Made by a program: the position numbers and the translations under genes
NCBI RefSeq assembly: GCF_040581485.1
Contig: NC_090129.1
Location: forward strand, 8,976,501-9,040,500
Reading direction: 5' to 3'
DNA: 64,000 nucleotides
Source: Linepithema humile
Taxonomy: Eukaryota > Arthropoda > Insecta > Hymenoptera > Formicidae
In this document: in pieces, positions 48,697-61,180 of the stretch
Layout: each line of letters begins with the position of its first letter
Position numbering within the stretch: the first letter of the stretch is position 1
Notes under the pieces: model-generated
The model's database searches: none
The model's input: the letters and a program-made list of their open reading frames with translations, nothing else
What the model was told of the DNA's origin: nothing

Positions 48697-50319
48697 GTGA
48701 GTGCTAGTTTTAATAATTTTCATAATGATTGAGCGCGCGTTACGCAGATAAAACGGTGGAAATTTACCGGTTGTTGGAAAAAGGTTCAATCCCAGTAATT
48801 ACTTTTCTGTTACGTAAAAAGGTAAGGTGCATATAATTACTGAAACAACTTGAAATAGAACGTTATTAAATATAAAAAAAATAATTGTGCACACGCGATA
48901 TCTCGCGTCAAACGGCGGCAAAAATGAGAAAATTTCACACATGTTTAGCATTCATAACCAGTTTCTAGAGAACGAAGCGTTAACCAAACAACGGGATCAT
49001 TTTATATTAGATTATTACATGCATCATTGCATACTAAATATGTGAAAATACGAGAATAACTAACAACATCAAAAGCAAATGAACCCAATTGTAATGTCGG
49101 TAGCTTAAAAAGCTTGCTAATCAATACTGAAACATTTTACTGTATCGCGAAATGAATCCACACTAATTGCAACATACTGTTCGAATAACGTAATTATTAT
49201 CGTTTTCGACATCCAGAAATATTCGGAATATTTTTATATTTTTATCGAACATTCTTAAGCTTGGGAGGAACAGAATACTTACGACTTTCCACAAATATCA
49301 TTGGCATGATCGGGGTAGAGTTCATACGAGCGGTATCCTCGGGAGAACGCAATTTTTGATAAAAAGAGAGAGAGAGAAAAAGAGAGCTGTGGTTCGAAAA
49401 ACTGATGAAAATCGCGAGCGCACGCTCACGGAATACACTTTTCCCTGAAATGTATCGATAATATAAATATGACTGGTTACATCACATCGACGCTACCCAA
49501 CGTGATATTGAATTTGCGGCATGGCTGTGCGCGTTTCTGAAGAGTTAAATAACAGAGAGACGATCGTCTGTGTTTTGCATGTTTTTTATTAGTTGCGTGG
49601 CATTTTTTTTCGTAGATCCGTAAAGTGTGGCATCATTTATCAAACAAAATCTCTGTCGCGTTTGATTAATGACTGTTATACGATGATAATTTTTTTTACG
49701 TAACGTTAGGGCGTTTGTGAAAATTTTGATGTATGGCGATATTCGCGCATTCTTCGAAATACACGATTGCATGAAATTGCATCGGTGCCATTAGATATCG
49801 GTACCATTGGATATCGTGTCAGATTGAATTTCAAAAATACGAATCACTGTATACCACTAAAAGGATAAATATCGATTGCTTAATGCGTGATTACTTCAGC
49901 ACAATCTCATTATGCATCGTGTGTTGAGTATCAGCCTTGTTAATAGATAGTGCTGATAGAGAATTATTACTCCGTTGGTTGCGTGCAGTTCGAAAACAGC
50001 ATTACGGAGAAATCTAATCCGTGTATTGTTCTCGATACTTGGATCAGTACTCCCTTTACGATATTAAACTATTTCCGCAATTCAAATAGCAACGTTCGTT
50101 GACAAAATATTATCTTAACCGACGTCTACGTATCCTTTTCTATTTGATAATAAAGATGTAGAAAAACATATATTTTTCACTGAATCAAATATACCGAAAT
50201 CATCTCACGCAATCAAGTAATTCATTTTAAATTCTACGTCGCGCGTATATTTTCCAAGCTTTGGAAAGCGTTATAAGCACGGAAAACTGTCTTTGTCTAA
50301 AAAAAGTTAATAGAATCGC
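48697..50319. other. Presumed start of intron 1, AT-rich
   Basis: It follows the donor at 48697 and has no recognisable exon. A GA microsatellite tract is near 49365-49385. The rest is AT-rich without repeats of note. Confidence 0.4.
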
Positions 50320-50850
50320 ATAACATTGCCGGCAACAAAAGGCTCTTTTCTGTATTATTTTTTTCTGCTTCTAATAGTTTTACGACGTACGACCGTGGAA
50401 CTCGAAATAAAACGCGTATCTCGAGGCAAGAAAAGGAGGGATTTATATACGCACATATTTCTTAATAATTTCGACTTTCTTTACATTTGGATGAGTCCGA
50501 GGCACGCGTCCAGGCTCTTTGCGGGTTGGACATTATTCCAATTTTCGCGAAGCAGCGTCGCTTTGTGTACGCGCGGACAAAGCGACGTATACTTTTGTTG
50601 GTAACGTGGCAATTGAATCACCCGGTGACAAAAGCCACCGGGTATGCCGACCGCGTAATTTCGTCCCTCGGGCGTGAAAATGAGGGGTTTTTAACCTATT
50701 TTACACACCGTGGCCTCTAACGAGATCGCCATGTCGTCGTTATTTCGTGGGCCATCAAGGCCGGGCGCCGTGCTGCATGCGAAAAGAAAATGCGCGACTG
50801 TTCGGCGTTTCTTTCTCCTCCTCCTCCTCCTCCGACACCTTGATGAAATT
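50320..50850 (+). other. CpG-rich patch in presumed intron, ends in (TCC)n
   Basis: A pyrimidine tract ending TTCTAATAG precedes a frame that stays open to 50604 in the phase needed after 48696. The encoded sequence is Lys/Arg-rich then Phe-rich, with no domain or good donor, so I do not call it an exon. A TCC triplet repeat occupies about 50816-50833. Confidence 0.2.
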
Positions 50851-53800
50851 ATATTGTCACTTCTCGAGACTGGTCCGAGAAATTGAGAAATAACTCCGTG
50901 TTTCTTGTCAATAAATCACTTTATTTAAAAAAAAATGCCCCATTTCTGATGTAATTCTGAAAAATTATTCATAGCTATTACAACTTAAAATTAACATGAG
51001 CCGTGTGAATTCCACGCATTCCATACGGTCAGACATTTTAGAATTCGTAATAATAGTTCAACTTTATTTAAAAAAGTTTTATTGTTACAATATTCGTTTT
51101 TCATAAACTTGAAAATTTTACTATAATATAATGTTGGATTTTTACGTTACGAATAAATTGCTAAAGCGATACGAAGTAATTTGTTTTTATTTAATTTTAA
51201 CACTATAATTTTGAACGCTTATTATAGCAATTGCAAATTCCTTTACAAATTGATTCTGTTCTAACAGTGCAGTTGATTTAAATTACCGCAAGTCAATTCA
51301 GGCAACCTCGTATTTAAAGCTTAACGTCAGCAGAAGACTTGGACGCAGTCAGATTCGTTTCGCGTTTAAATATTTACCGTCCGATCGGGAGTTCTCTATC
51401 AGAGAACCGTAGTGGTCCTCGCAACAACAACAAAAACAGCAACAACGGGAAAATAACTCAGGCGAGATCGAAGTACAGTCGAGTAGCTTTACTCGCACTT
51501 GACCGCACGGCTAAATGACGTCGAGTGTGTTTTATTTAATGTTGAACGTGAAACGGAAGTAATTACGACTCGTCGAAGCGTAAAGGAAGAAAACGTGGAT
51601 TTGTGAGACCGAGGGGATTGCGAGGCACCGACGACTAATTAAACGAGTGGGCCACGTGGCACACCGAACATTTCGATAATTGTAGATTAATTAAAATTGC
51701 GAAGAACCGCGGCACGAACGTCGCTGGCAAATCTGGCTCGACCCTATCGCGAAAATCTCGACACTGCGGCAGAATCGAGTTTGCGGGGTCAATGAAACGA
51801 AAAACGTGGGAAGCCTTAATGGCATTCCGCGATTTCGCGGGTGAGCGAACAATTGTTGATTGCTGGCTTTCGAAGCTTACCTTATCTTGATGTGATTACG
51901 GTCTTGTTTTTCGAGAAGATAGATGCTTAAGGGGCGAAAAGAAACCATGTAAATCGTTTTAGTATACGATAGGGAGCAATTTTTTTCACATCTACAACAC
52001 ATTATCTATATCAAATTACACATTTCATTATTCACTTATTTATATTTTATAAATTCACGATCGATAACGTTTAATATAAGTTAAAATTGATGTAGTTTGT
52101 TTTTATAGCTTATCTTAATTTTTAAATATTGGTTAATTAAAAATATTTTAAATATTGGTTAATTAAAAACTTATAAAATTTCCGCATTCTAATATCGCAC
52201 AAGAGTGTGGAAAGGAGAATCGTACGCCATCACACTGTGATCTGTAGCTCTCGACGCGACTGGAATGATTTATTCATACGTTTCTAAAACTGCAAGAAGT
52301 CTTTCCGCATTTCATCAAAGTTTCCTCTCTTGGCACGCACGCGTATTACTTCACGCTCGGAGCGTTCCGGCTCGCAAATTACTTGAATGCCGAATGTCGG
52401 CGGCAAAGCGGAATCGTTTTCGATGGTAATCTTTTAATTGTGAGAAAAGGGTTTGGGAATGCGTTTAAAGAGATGTCGACAGAAAAAGGTGCTTAGTCGG
52501 TGAAATTTTGAAATCATCAACGTAGTTCCCGGAAATGAAACTATACGATATCAATTTAAACATTTCAAATCGGCCGATTTTGAAATGCTTTGGAGTATTA
52601 ATTGCGTTTAATTATTGTTGTTACGTGATACAGCTTGTTGATCTATGGATTTTATATATATAGGTTCAATTTTACTAAAATATTTTTATATATATTTTTA
52701 AAATTTACAATCTTAACAAATATGGGTTTAGATCAGTTTTTAACATTTTAAGAAATTCTTGAATGAAATTCTCTGAATGAAATTTTAATTGTCCGTAAAT
52801 TTTTAAATTGCCATGAAATTTTATACTAAAATTTTAAAATATTTCCATTTTTTGATGGTCGTACAATATCGATTTGTTGCACAAATTGAAAATGTTTCTG
52901 CGGTGGTTGAGATTTTATATATGTTCACGTTTAAAAATTTTATAAAAGTTTTGAACACGCTTTCTAGAGTTTTAAATGCTGATATTTACAATTCACAATT
53001 TTTAAAAAAACTTTTTTCAGAAAAGAAATTTTAAAAAGTGGCATTTATGTAATTTCGGTAAAGACATTGTCACGGCATTTGCCAATCTGATTTTTTGTCA
53101 CGAAGTATAGCGATCTCACAGCCTGAAAGTTGAATTTGTCGACATTCAGTGCTTGTGCAGTTTTTCCGCATTTTCCTCGTGAAGCGCGCGTCAAGATGCA
53201 TTAGATGTCGCTACGTCGGATTCTTCGCGAAAGTTTTCGAGCGAGGCGTTCCCGTGGGGAATGCGAGGACACGTCAAGCAAATGAGATACGTCGTTCCCG
53301 CGTTTTTCTTTTTAAATTGAGGCAGCCGAGTTAATTTGTATACCGGCATCACGGCACTTTTAATACATATTTCATGAACCGGAAGAAAGCAGCCCGGTAG
53401 TATGAGCGGATTATTTTGAATAGGATTTAAACACAGAGGACTTTCGATAGCGGATCCAATAGGTGAAAGATGAAACGTAGAGAGATTTTCAGAAATTCAA
53501 AGCCCTGATGTTCCCAAAGTTGTAAAAGTGGCGAACTTTGACGTGAACGAACATTTTCGAGATTCAAACACTCAGAATTCCAAATTTGCAGTACTACAAA
53601 TATCCACGGATCGGAAAACTTAGAGTTTTAAAATGAAAAATTGCGTGGGATAAGAGAAACAAATGTAACTGAATTTGCATATTTATAAAATTCTGCTTTC
53701 TTTAAATTTGTAACAAATTTGATAAGATTTTAAAAGTTTATTTAAAAGCTTGAAAAAATTTTAAGTGGAAAATTCAAATAATATCAAAATGTCAGAAATT

Positions 53801-54849
53801 TGTGTTATTTAAAAATCGTTACGGCGTTTTTAATTTACAACATTCTTAGTGTTACGATATTCTTAAAGAGGTATCTAAAGTTCTAGAATTCTGCAACGCT
53901 TTATATATTATCGTGCCTTCGTGTCGTTGCCAAATAGTCATACGAGGTGAATTATGCTAGCAATGTACACGGAGAATTTACAGACATAAAATGAAATCTC
54001 GTCGGCGCGGCAGATTTAATTAATTCTTAGATTAGTAGGTCAGCTTGCGGAAGTAAAATACGTGTCGCGTTTCATGCGGCAAAAACTCGTTTGAATGCGA
54101 CTTCACTTATTTGGCAACCGCGCATTTTGGCATTATGCACTGCATAACGTTTCATTAGTGCGGCGAATTCTTTTTCTTGCGTAACGAAGAATAAGCAGCT
54201 TAACATAAATTATTGTCGTATTAAAAACTCTATAAATGTACAGAAAATGTGTACACATAAATTTATTAATCAATAATTGAAACATTTCATTATTTAGAAT
54301 GCAACGTGCGTTTTAAACTTTTTCCGTATAAAAGTATAGTAAAGAGGAAATGGTCGGAACTGTCTCTCTTCGATTTTTATGAGCTTCTAGATATATTACA
54401 GAATAAATAGAAGACATGTTGTTTTATATGTGCTTGTTTACAGATTTAGTGGGCGAAACGGTGCTTCGGAGCTTTCCGAGATTTTATAAATAAAAATTTC
54501 ACGATATCAAAACTGTTTCATGTACGATTACACGAAACTTTTAATATTTTTAATATTATTTTAATGCTCAAAATTTTGTTTGAAGCATCTTTTCGTATAT
54601 CATATGATTTTGGTGATATTTGATCAGAATTTCAAATTAAAATATAGAAAAAAATATGTCTTTTATTTCGTACTATTTTATAATGTGCAAAGCTCATCAA
54701 GAATTGAAGAACAGTCGAGATCGTTTTTGGTTGTAAGAAAATATTATTTTAGTAGCAAAATATTTGATACGCACGTAGAGTCGACGATTGCGTTTATATG
54801 CAGATATCAGTCTTTCGCAAGCGACTTGACCTGCACGACGTAGCATAAG
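50851..54849. other. Presumed intron, AT-rich with one CpG block
   Basis: A CpG-rich block lies at about 51300-51900, including an AACAAC-rich stretch near 51424-51450. A two-copy 26-bp direct repeat is at 52121-52169. Smaller CpG patches are at 52230-52400 and 53150-53330. Unrecognised short frames only. Confidence 0.35.
52121..52169. repeat. Two tandem copies of a 26-bp AT-rich unit
   Basis: TTTAAATATTGGTTAATTAA begins at 52121 and again at 52147. The two copies are identical over at least 23 bases, indicating a recent tandem duplication. Confidence 0.85.
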
Positions 54850-55090
54850 TAAAGTCATGCTACTACACGGTTCGTTGGCTCGCGCGATGAGACCGTTGGG
54901 AACGATGAAAAGTCGTGAGAAAATCGAAGTACACGGGGTGCCAACACGTCAGTGAGAGAGGAGAAGAAAAGAGAGAGAGAGGAGAAAACGAGGATAGAGA
55001 AGCATCGGTGCGGCGCGGCTAACGTTTGTTTACGCGCGAAAGCTTTCGCGACAGAACGAGCTTTTTGCCGTTCGTTATGTGCAGTGAGTG
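54850..55090 (+). other. GA-rich, CpG-rich block with possible start site and donor
   Basis: An initiator-like GTCAGTG near 54947 is followed by a GAGA tract (54955-54995), a CpG-rich segment and a donor-like GCAGTGAGTGTAAG near 55082. This could be an alternative first exon inside the intron. Frames are open on both strands (83-87 codons) and not recognisable. Confidence 0.2.
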
Positions 55091-57123
55091 TAAGTGCCGG
55101 TATGGCGTTAAATTTCAAGGAGAAAGGAATTAGTGATCTTCTTTTCCAGGCATGTGTTATTGCGGTCTATATAACTTCTATTTTTAGATGTATTTTGTCG
55201 TAACTCAATTGGTGTGAACTAGGTTTTCGATGATTTTGTAGCTGTCCTAGATCTCTAGCGAGAACTATTTTTTATCTATGGATTTTTTAACTTATTTGGA
55301 TTTTTCTGAGCAAACATTTAAAAATAAATTATTACTGCATCTCATATTAAATAATTTTATAACTAATTATCAAATTTACTAGCTTGCTCAAAATCAAATG
55401 AAATGTCCAATGTTGAAAATATTTGAAGTTTATTGTTAATTCCCGAAAAATTTTTAATCGTTTGTAGCGTATAACTTGAAAAAAATATTGATCTCTCGAT
55501 ATTAATGAAAGAAAAAGTTTTCTTTTTTCTTCTTTATCTTTCCTTGATCTCATGGAATTTTATATAAAATATGTAACCGCACTTTTTGGGTAGTTAAACA
55601 AATTAGACGAAAGTAAAGCAACTGCGAAGATGTCGATGAGAAATATGTAAAACTTTGGAAAGTGCTCATCAGGTTTGCAAAAAAAGTGATATCGATAAAA
55701 GAAAGTGATACGGAACAAGTTGCGGGACGAACTTGTGGCGTAAACGAGGTTACAGCGCCATGCATCTCTAGTTCCAATGCAGCGTTTAAGGGGTTAATGT
55801 CACAAGTTGTATGTCACAAAAGTTAAACGACCGGTTACAGTTTATATGAGACGTGATTTTATAACTTATAAACCGCGTACTTATTTCTCTTGATTACCTG
55901 TCAACCGGATAACTAATGGTCGTTTCCGATCTGACGCTTCGATTGCAAATCACGATTTTTATATGTTTGAAATTCGAAAATTTGAGTAAAACAGCGATTG
56001 AGATTTTTCGTAATTATTTGCAAAACACAACTATTTTTTAAAAATGTCAACTTTTAAACTCACTTAAAGTTGATGATATTTTAACGAGTATTTTAATAAT
56101 CAAAAAGTTTCTAAATTCTCACGTCTAATTCTATGAAAATCAAAGAGGATAAAAACGTAATCTGTCAGAGAAATATCCGCTTAATTATCTTTGTATGCTG
56201 ATAAAAAAATTAGTATGGTCTTATTTGTTATTGTTGTTGGAATAATGGATGTAGTGAGACATTTTAAGCTCAGGAGCGACATGCCATAGTAATCCCAAAG
56301 TACACGCATAAATTACTTTGATCGCATTATACAGTTTATTAATAGTGTCGCGTGGCGACTAATTATGGTATTTTGATCTTCGTAATATCTCGTGATAAAT
56401 CTCGTTCAACTATAAATTCTGCAATTTGTCCAATTGATGTATCCATGAGTAATCATTGAACAGGTTAATGAGTTTCCCATGCTGTGATTGTCAAACGAAA
56501 TGAAATGATAATAATGCAACTTTATATACAGTGCCTGTATACGTCGTCTATGCATTTCCATATCACTCTTACATAGAAAGTTGCATTTAAAGATTTTTTA
56601 TTTCTCTATAATAAACAGAAAAGAGAGAGAGAAAAATGAAAACATGTAAAGAGTTATTTTTAATCTCTCACGAAATAACGAAAACATTAGCGAACAAGCG
56701 AAGCGGTGAAAATTTGCAATATACACACAACTGCAAAGATCTAAATAATTCAGACATGACAGTTTCTATTTAAAAATGATCAAGAGCGTTTCGGTATTTT
56801 TAGTTTTGAAAACGTTACTGAAATCTTTGAAATGTCGGCTTGTATTTCGAGTTTTCAGCAGAAAAAGTGTCGGTTAGATGGTTCGCACGAGCGTGCGGCA
56901 GAAATTTTAGTACCATACCACAGTATCGCCACCGCCGCGTTGCACGCAGTCTACAAAATAAAACCGAAAGTAACATTTAGAATGCAAATAAAATGTTTTT
57001 AATTACCGCGAATGCGCGGCGGCGGTAGCGGCGCCGCCGATCAATTATTTCGCGTTGCAGTTTTACTGCGAAACGAGCATTGCGTCGCGCATAACGCCGT
57101 TAAAGCTCGCTGTCGCTACGCGC
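55091..57123. other. Presumed intron, AT-rich
   Basis: No gene recognised. A CpG-rich patch at about 56870-57120 carries GGCGGCGGTAGCGGCG and leads into the first copy of the three-copy element. Confidence 0.4.
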
Positions 57124-57230
57124 ATTCCGATCGATCATAAAGATTTCAATTCACGGGTCGCGTACGGTCTCTCAATTGCAATTAGCTGGCATTTGTAATA
57201 ACAATGCGCCGCGTTTATCGAATTTCTCTC
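57124..57230. repeat. Three-copy element, copy 1
   Basis: It starts ATTCCGATCGATC with a TAAAGA word, then after about 54 bp has GCAATTAGC (57178), AACAAT (ACAAT at 57201), TTTAT (57214) and AATTTCTC. It agrees with copy 2 at 35 of 52 core positions by hand count and needs no gap. The minus-strand frame through it yields a Asn-Ser-Ile-Asn-Ala-Ala-His-Cys string echoed in the other two copies, but frames differ outside the core, so coding is not inferred. Confidence 0.65.
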
Positions 57231-58063
57231 GACGGTACGCCGAGCCTCATCGAGACGCTTTTTTCCTTTCCGGACGCGCGTATACTTCAGGCTATTCCGG
57301 GAGGAAATTATTTCGCGTCGCGTGTACATATCTACCGATGAATCTCTCTCGCGAGTTGTAATGGAATCCTCCTCATCGCAGCTTTTTAGCGCCACTAATT
57401 TTCCGCATAAATTCGTATTCGAGCCCGCATATGAGATTGCTTAGCATTTCATAAAGAAATGTCATCAACTCGGGTTGCCTGTCTGTAAAGCAAAGCTGGT
57501 TGTGCGTCAATTATATAATTATACGTATAAGCACATAATTATGTAATTATGTAACATACTTAGATAATTATTGTGACCAAAAGACATATTATTATATTCA
57601 TTATATGAATTAAAATTGCAATAATTTATTTGAAATTATGAACGATTGGAAATTGTTATTTAAAAAATATAAGTGGAGAATTCTAAACAGATTAAAGATT
57701 TAGATTTATTTAAATTTTTTGAAAAAAATTGAACTATTTTTTATTTTAATAAAATTTATTTTATTTATCAACTATGTTTAATAATTAGCAAAGGAGTTGA
57801 ATAATTATTTTAAATTAGCTCTTCATGCTCAAGCATTTATAAGAATATGCTTGTTTGAGAAATTTTTGGGCGCATTGCAATAATAGAAATAGCGTTAAAC
57901 ATTCGTCAGTCGCGTTTACAAAAGAGCCTCCCTTTTTTTGAAGACACGTCGCACAAAGAGAGTTTCGTCAAGCGATCGCAGATGCATCCGCGTTCCACTT
58001 CCTTTGATCCTTTGTATCTCCTTGTGGCAGCCGTCTTGTGGTATCCATTTGGTGGTCTCCAGA
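57231..58063. other. Spacer between three-copy elements, AT-rich
   Basis: AT-rich with an inverted AT-rich stretch near 57510-57550 (repeated TAATTATGTAATTATGTAA words). Nothing else is recognised. Confidence 0.4.
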
Positions 58064-58215
58064 AATCCGATCGATCTTAAAGACCGTTGAGTTCTCTCCT
58101 CTTTCCCCGTCATTTTCTGTCCCTCTCTCGCAATTAGCAAGAGCTTGCAGCAACAATCGAGTGCCTTTATTAAATTTCTCGTGCAATAATTCAATCGCGT
58201 AAAAATTTTAAGCGT
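58064..58215. repeat. Three-copy element, copy 2
   Basis: AAATCCGATCGATCTTAAAG begins the copy (16 of 17 bases from CCGATCGATC to AAAGA match copy 1). The core follows at 58130: GCAATTAGC, ACAAT at 58153, TTTAT at 58166, AAATTTCTCG. A further block, GCAATAATTCAATCG then TTTTAAGC, matches copy 3. Agreement with copy 3 is 38 of 52 core positions by hand count, ungapped. Confidence 0.65.
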
Positions 58216-59812
58216 CGTCGCTTTTTTTCTGCTAACATCGCGCAGAGGTATCAGCTAAGTCAAACGCGGTTGAAAATTGAAGTGCGGAATTTTTCAGTAT
58301 TTTAATCTTTTTTTTTTCTTTTTTAATTTTTACGCGAAGCGTGAAGCGACGCGATGCGATAGCGCGGATTGCGAGCGGCTTTTCCGCGCATTTCCAGGGA
58401 TAAAATTCGAAGTTACTTCCGTTTCTTTATTAGAAAGAGATTAGTTTTGGAGTGCGGAGCGAAACGGATAAGTACGAGTCAGAAATGGAATTGGGATTTA
58501 CTCGGGAATTACCGCTGGTATTATTTTATGGCGCAGTAATATTCGTGGCGTTACGCGCAAAATTGATTTTCATTAATGGTACAAATGCCGACGTCAAAGT
58601 CCGATATATTATGCCGCAAAATGATATGAGGTGAAATTGTTGATGATTGACAATTAAAACCTTCTGCCTCATTAACTGCTAATGACAGATGCTGACTTGA
58701 TATGTGTGTTTATTTTTTTCTTAAATTAAATTCGTGTAACATGCACGAATTAATGTTAACATTAAGTATCAAAATCGATATCTAGATAAGCATTTCTTTT
58801 TATAATACTGTGGATTCACGCGCGAGTTATTTTGCACCTTTTATACGACGATGAAATGCGAAGACATGCCGATTATATCTTCCCGATCACGACAAGACCA
58901 TGACAAATAATTTTAAACCCGAGAAATGCGGACAATGTCATTTAATGTAATTTACGGTCCTTTTCTTCGAGTTCGACCTCTACATTAACCCTCAGACACC
59001 GGACATACTTGCCATAGTTCGCAAATGGCAGAAACGGGTCGGACGATCCAATATGTCTGACAAGTTATCATTTCGACTTTGTAATTGAATTCTTTCGATC
59101 TTCATGCCGGTTAGAACTTTCTTGCCATAGTAAAAATGTATCACAAAGATAACATTAAAAAACACGATTGCTCAATCGAGTCTCAATCATTTATTGTAAA
59201 ATAATACTTCAGAGCATGTTTTTAACGAGACAATTTTTCTTAATAATAAAAAAACGTAGTTATAAAAAAAGAATACAATTTGTTAAAATTGTCCTCTAAA
59301 AGTGATATTTTGACAGATAATTTTAACAATAAAAATATTTTTTTTTGTAAAAACCATATTGCAAACATAAAAAAATTGGTATACGTTTGCTTCGTTAAAA
59401 TAATCTATTGAAACCTGTTCAATGAATGATTTGTTTTGAAATATTTTCGTATTTATTCACGTGAAGTATAAAAGAAAAAATGTTGGCAAAATTATTTTGT
59501 TTATAAATTGTTATACTGAATAATGCAACATTATTTTATTTGCTTGTTTGTTAATATATATTCTCGTCAGAAATGGAATACGATACTTATTCCCATTTCG
59601 TATTTGCATCGACTGTCAACAAACTTGCATTTTATTTTGCAATTGTAAGCCTTTTACAGCTTTTATTATTCATTTTTTTTTTACATTGTGCAATGTAATT
59701 AACACGTCCACTTGTTTTATTATTGAGCCGACAAATTATTTCGCTAATTTTACATGTTTTGTATAAAGAATGCGGATTTAAGAAGGATTTAATTGTTAAA
59801 AGGCGAAGAGAA
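58216..59812. other. Spacer between three-copy elements
   Basis: CpG-containing to about 58630, with a 60-codon unrecognised frame at 58452-58634, then AT-rich with a further CpG patch at 58820-59060. No gene or mobile element recognised. Confidence 0.4.
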
Positions 59813-59980
59813 ATTCCGATAGAACGCCGATATTTCACCGAGAATTCCTCGCTCTCAAAAATATTACGTCGCCTTAAGCCCAACCTCGCAATTAGCCGCG
59901 GTTCCCAGCAACAATGGAGTGCGTTTATTGGATTCCTTTCGGGCGCAATCATTCGATCTCAAAAAGATTTCAAGCCCGGC
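59813..59980. repeat. Three-copy element, copy 3
   Basis: It begins ATTCCGATAGAAC (partial match to the other starts). The core is at 59888: GCAATTAGC, ACAAT at 59911, TTTAT at 59924, GGATTCCTTTC. It then has GCAATCATTCGATC and ATTTCAAGC, matching the downstream block of copy 2. The spacing from GCAATTAGC to ACAAT (23) and to TTTAT (36) is exactly that of copies 1 and 2. Confidence 0.65.
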
Positions 59981-60289
59981 TTCCTTCCTTGCGAACGTTC
60001 CAAAGAATCGAAAAAGCGATTGCGAGGCGGAAGGGCCGATAGTGGGAAGAGGATACGGTTTATTGTTCAGTCTGATAGGACGGTTTAATTAACTAATTAA
60101 ATGTGCGGACGTTAGAGCAGACATTGTTCCGGTATCGAAAGTCTAGTTAAAAATAGAAAGATATAAATTAAAGAGAGAGAGAGAGATTACAGTATCGCCA
60201 GCTAGAAAATCATTATCAATCTTAAGATGCATATTTCGATATGTCCTTTGGTCCGCTTGAAACCGAACCTCACGAGCATCTAATTTAGT
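59981..60289. other. Non-coding, GA tract
   Basis: CpG-bearing to about 60090. A short GA repeat is at 60173-60186. Nothing else recognised. Confidence 0.4.
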
Positions 60290-60447
60290 CGAGGCTCCGG
60301 CATTTTCTGCTCTGTGGAAGGATTTTCTCCCGCTCGCGATGCCAGCCAGCGTCGCGCTGGATTATTGTGCGGACGGAACGAGTATTGCACTGCAAATGAC
60401 AATTTGTTAGAGTTCTCTGGGGCTCCGTCTCCCTCTCACCCCCTCAG

Positions 60448-60484
<37 letters not shown>

Positions 60485-61180
60485 TTCTCGCTCTCTCGGC
60501 CCACCCTCGGGTACCACCGCGCGCGACCACTACAGCCAGCATCCCGCGCCACAATCCCCACTCTCGGTAGCACTGAAATATTTCAGGAACAGCACTCGGC
60601 TCTTGGCACCGTACGTTTCGCGAAAAGAGGAAAATCGCGGGATAGTACGACCGCCGGCGCTGGAATTGCATTCTTTTGTCTCGTTTCTGCATGTACAATC
60701 GCTGTTGGGCGGGTGGACGGAACGGAGATGTAAGGCAAGACGGATTGTAAGTCGAACTAGGAAGACGAACTAGGAGGGTGGTGGAGGAAAAACGATAGGA
60801 AAATAGCGGCGGGTGAGGCATTAACACACGACGCGGCAATATGATAAGGGCGTATTTTAAGGTTCGATGAGCATTCGGTTTTCCCCGTTCGCCTTGTACC
60901 ACCTCGCATATACCGCATTCCTTCTTTGCCCTCTCAATATCGCCGGATGCAATTGATCGTGAGCCATTTTATATATTGCGGCGGTAAAAATGTCGCGTTT
61001 CCTTTTTTTCCTCCCGCTTCCCTCGCTCCCTGTCCCACCGAGGTGAGCCGTCGCGACTTGATTCGGTCGGAGGAAAGGGATTTTTCGTGTGTCGGGAGAA
61101 TGGGGGTTACAACTTATTACAAGTCGGTCTGACGTACGATACTTACACTCGTGATTCGGCCAAGCCAGGCTGCCGCGAAT
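60290..61180. other. CpG-rich block with (TC)n, possible internal promoter
   Basis: GC-rich with a TC microsatellite in the middle. Frames of 139 codons (+, 60314-60733) and 152 codons (-, 60444-60902) overlap across the repeat and read as Ser-Leu or Arg-Glu runs there. Neither shows a domain. GA/TC tracts beside CpG-rich sequence are typical of insect regulatory DNA bound by GAGA-type factors. Confidence 0.25.
60451..60498. repeat. (TC)n microsatellite
   Basis: Pure TC repeats to 60480, then interrupted CTTTCTCGCTCTCTC. Likely polymorphic. Confidence 0.95.

Noticed and set aside
50326..50604. Frame after a good pyrimidine tract, in the phase expected for exon 2 of the 48588 gene
   Set aside because: No donor at a sensible place and no extracellular-domain features; the composition is Lys/Arg- and Phe-rich.
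57135..59952. Recurring Asn-Xaa-Ile-Asn-Ala-Xaa-His-Cys string in minus-strand frames at three sites, suggesting a protein repeat
   Set aside because: It reflects the conserved DNA core of the three-copy element; frames diverge immediately outside it and contain no shared start or splice sites.
60314..60902. Overlapping 139- and 152-codon frames on opposite strands
   Set aside because: Both run through the TC microsatellite and are compositional artefacts.
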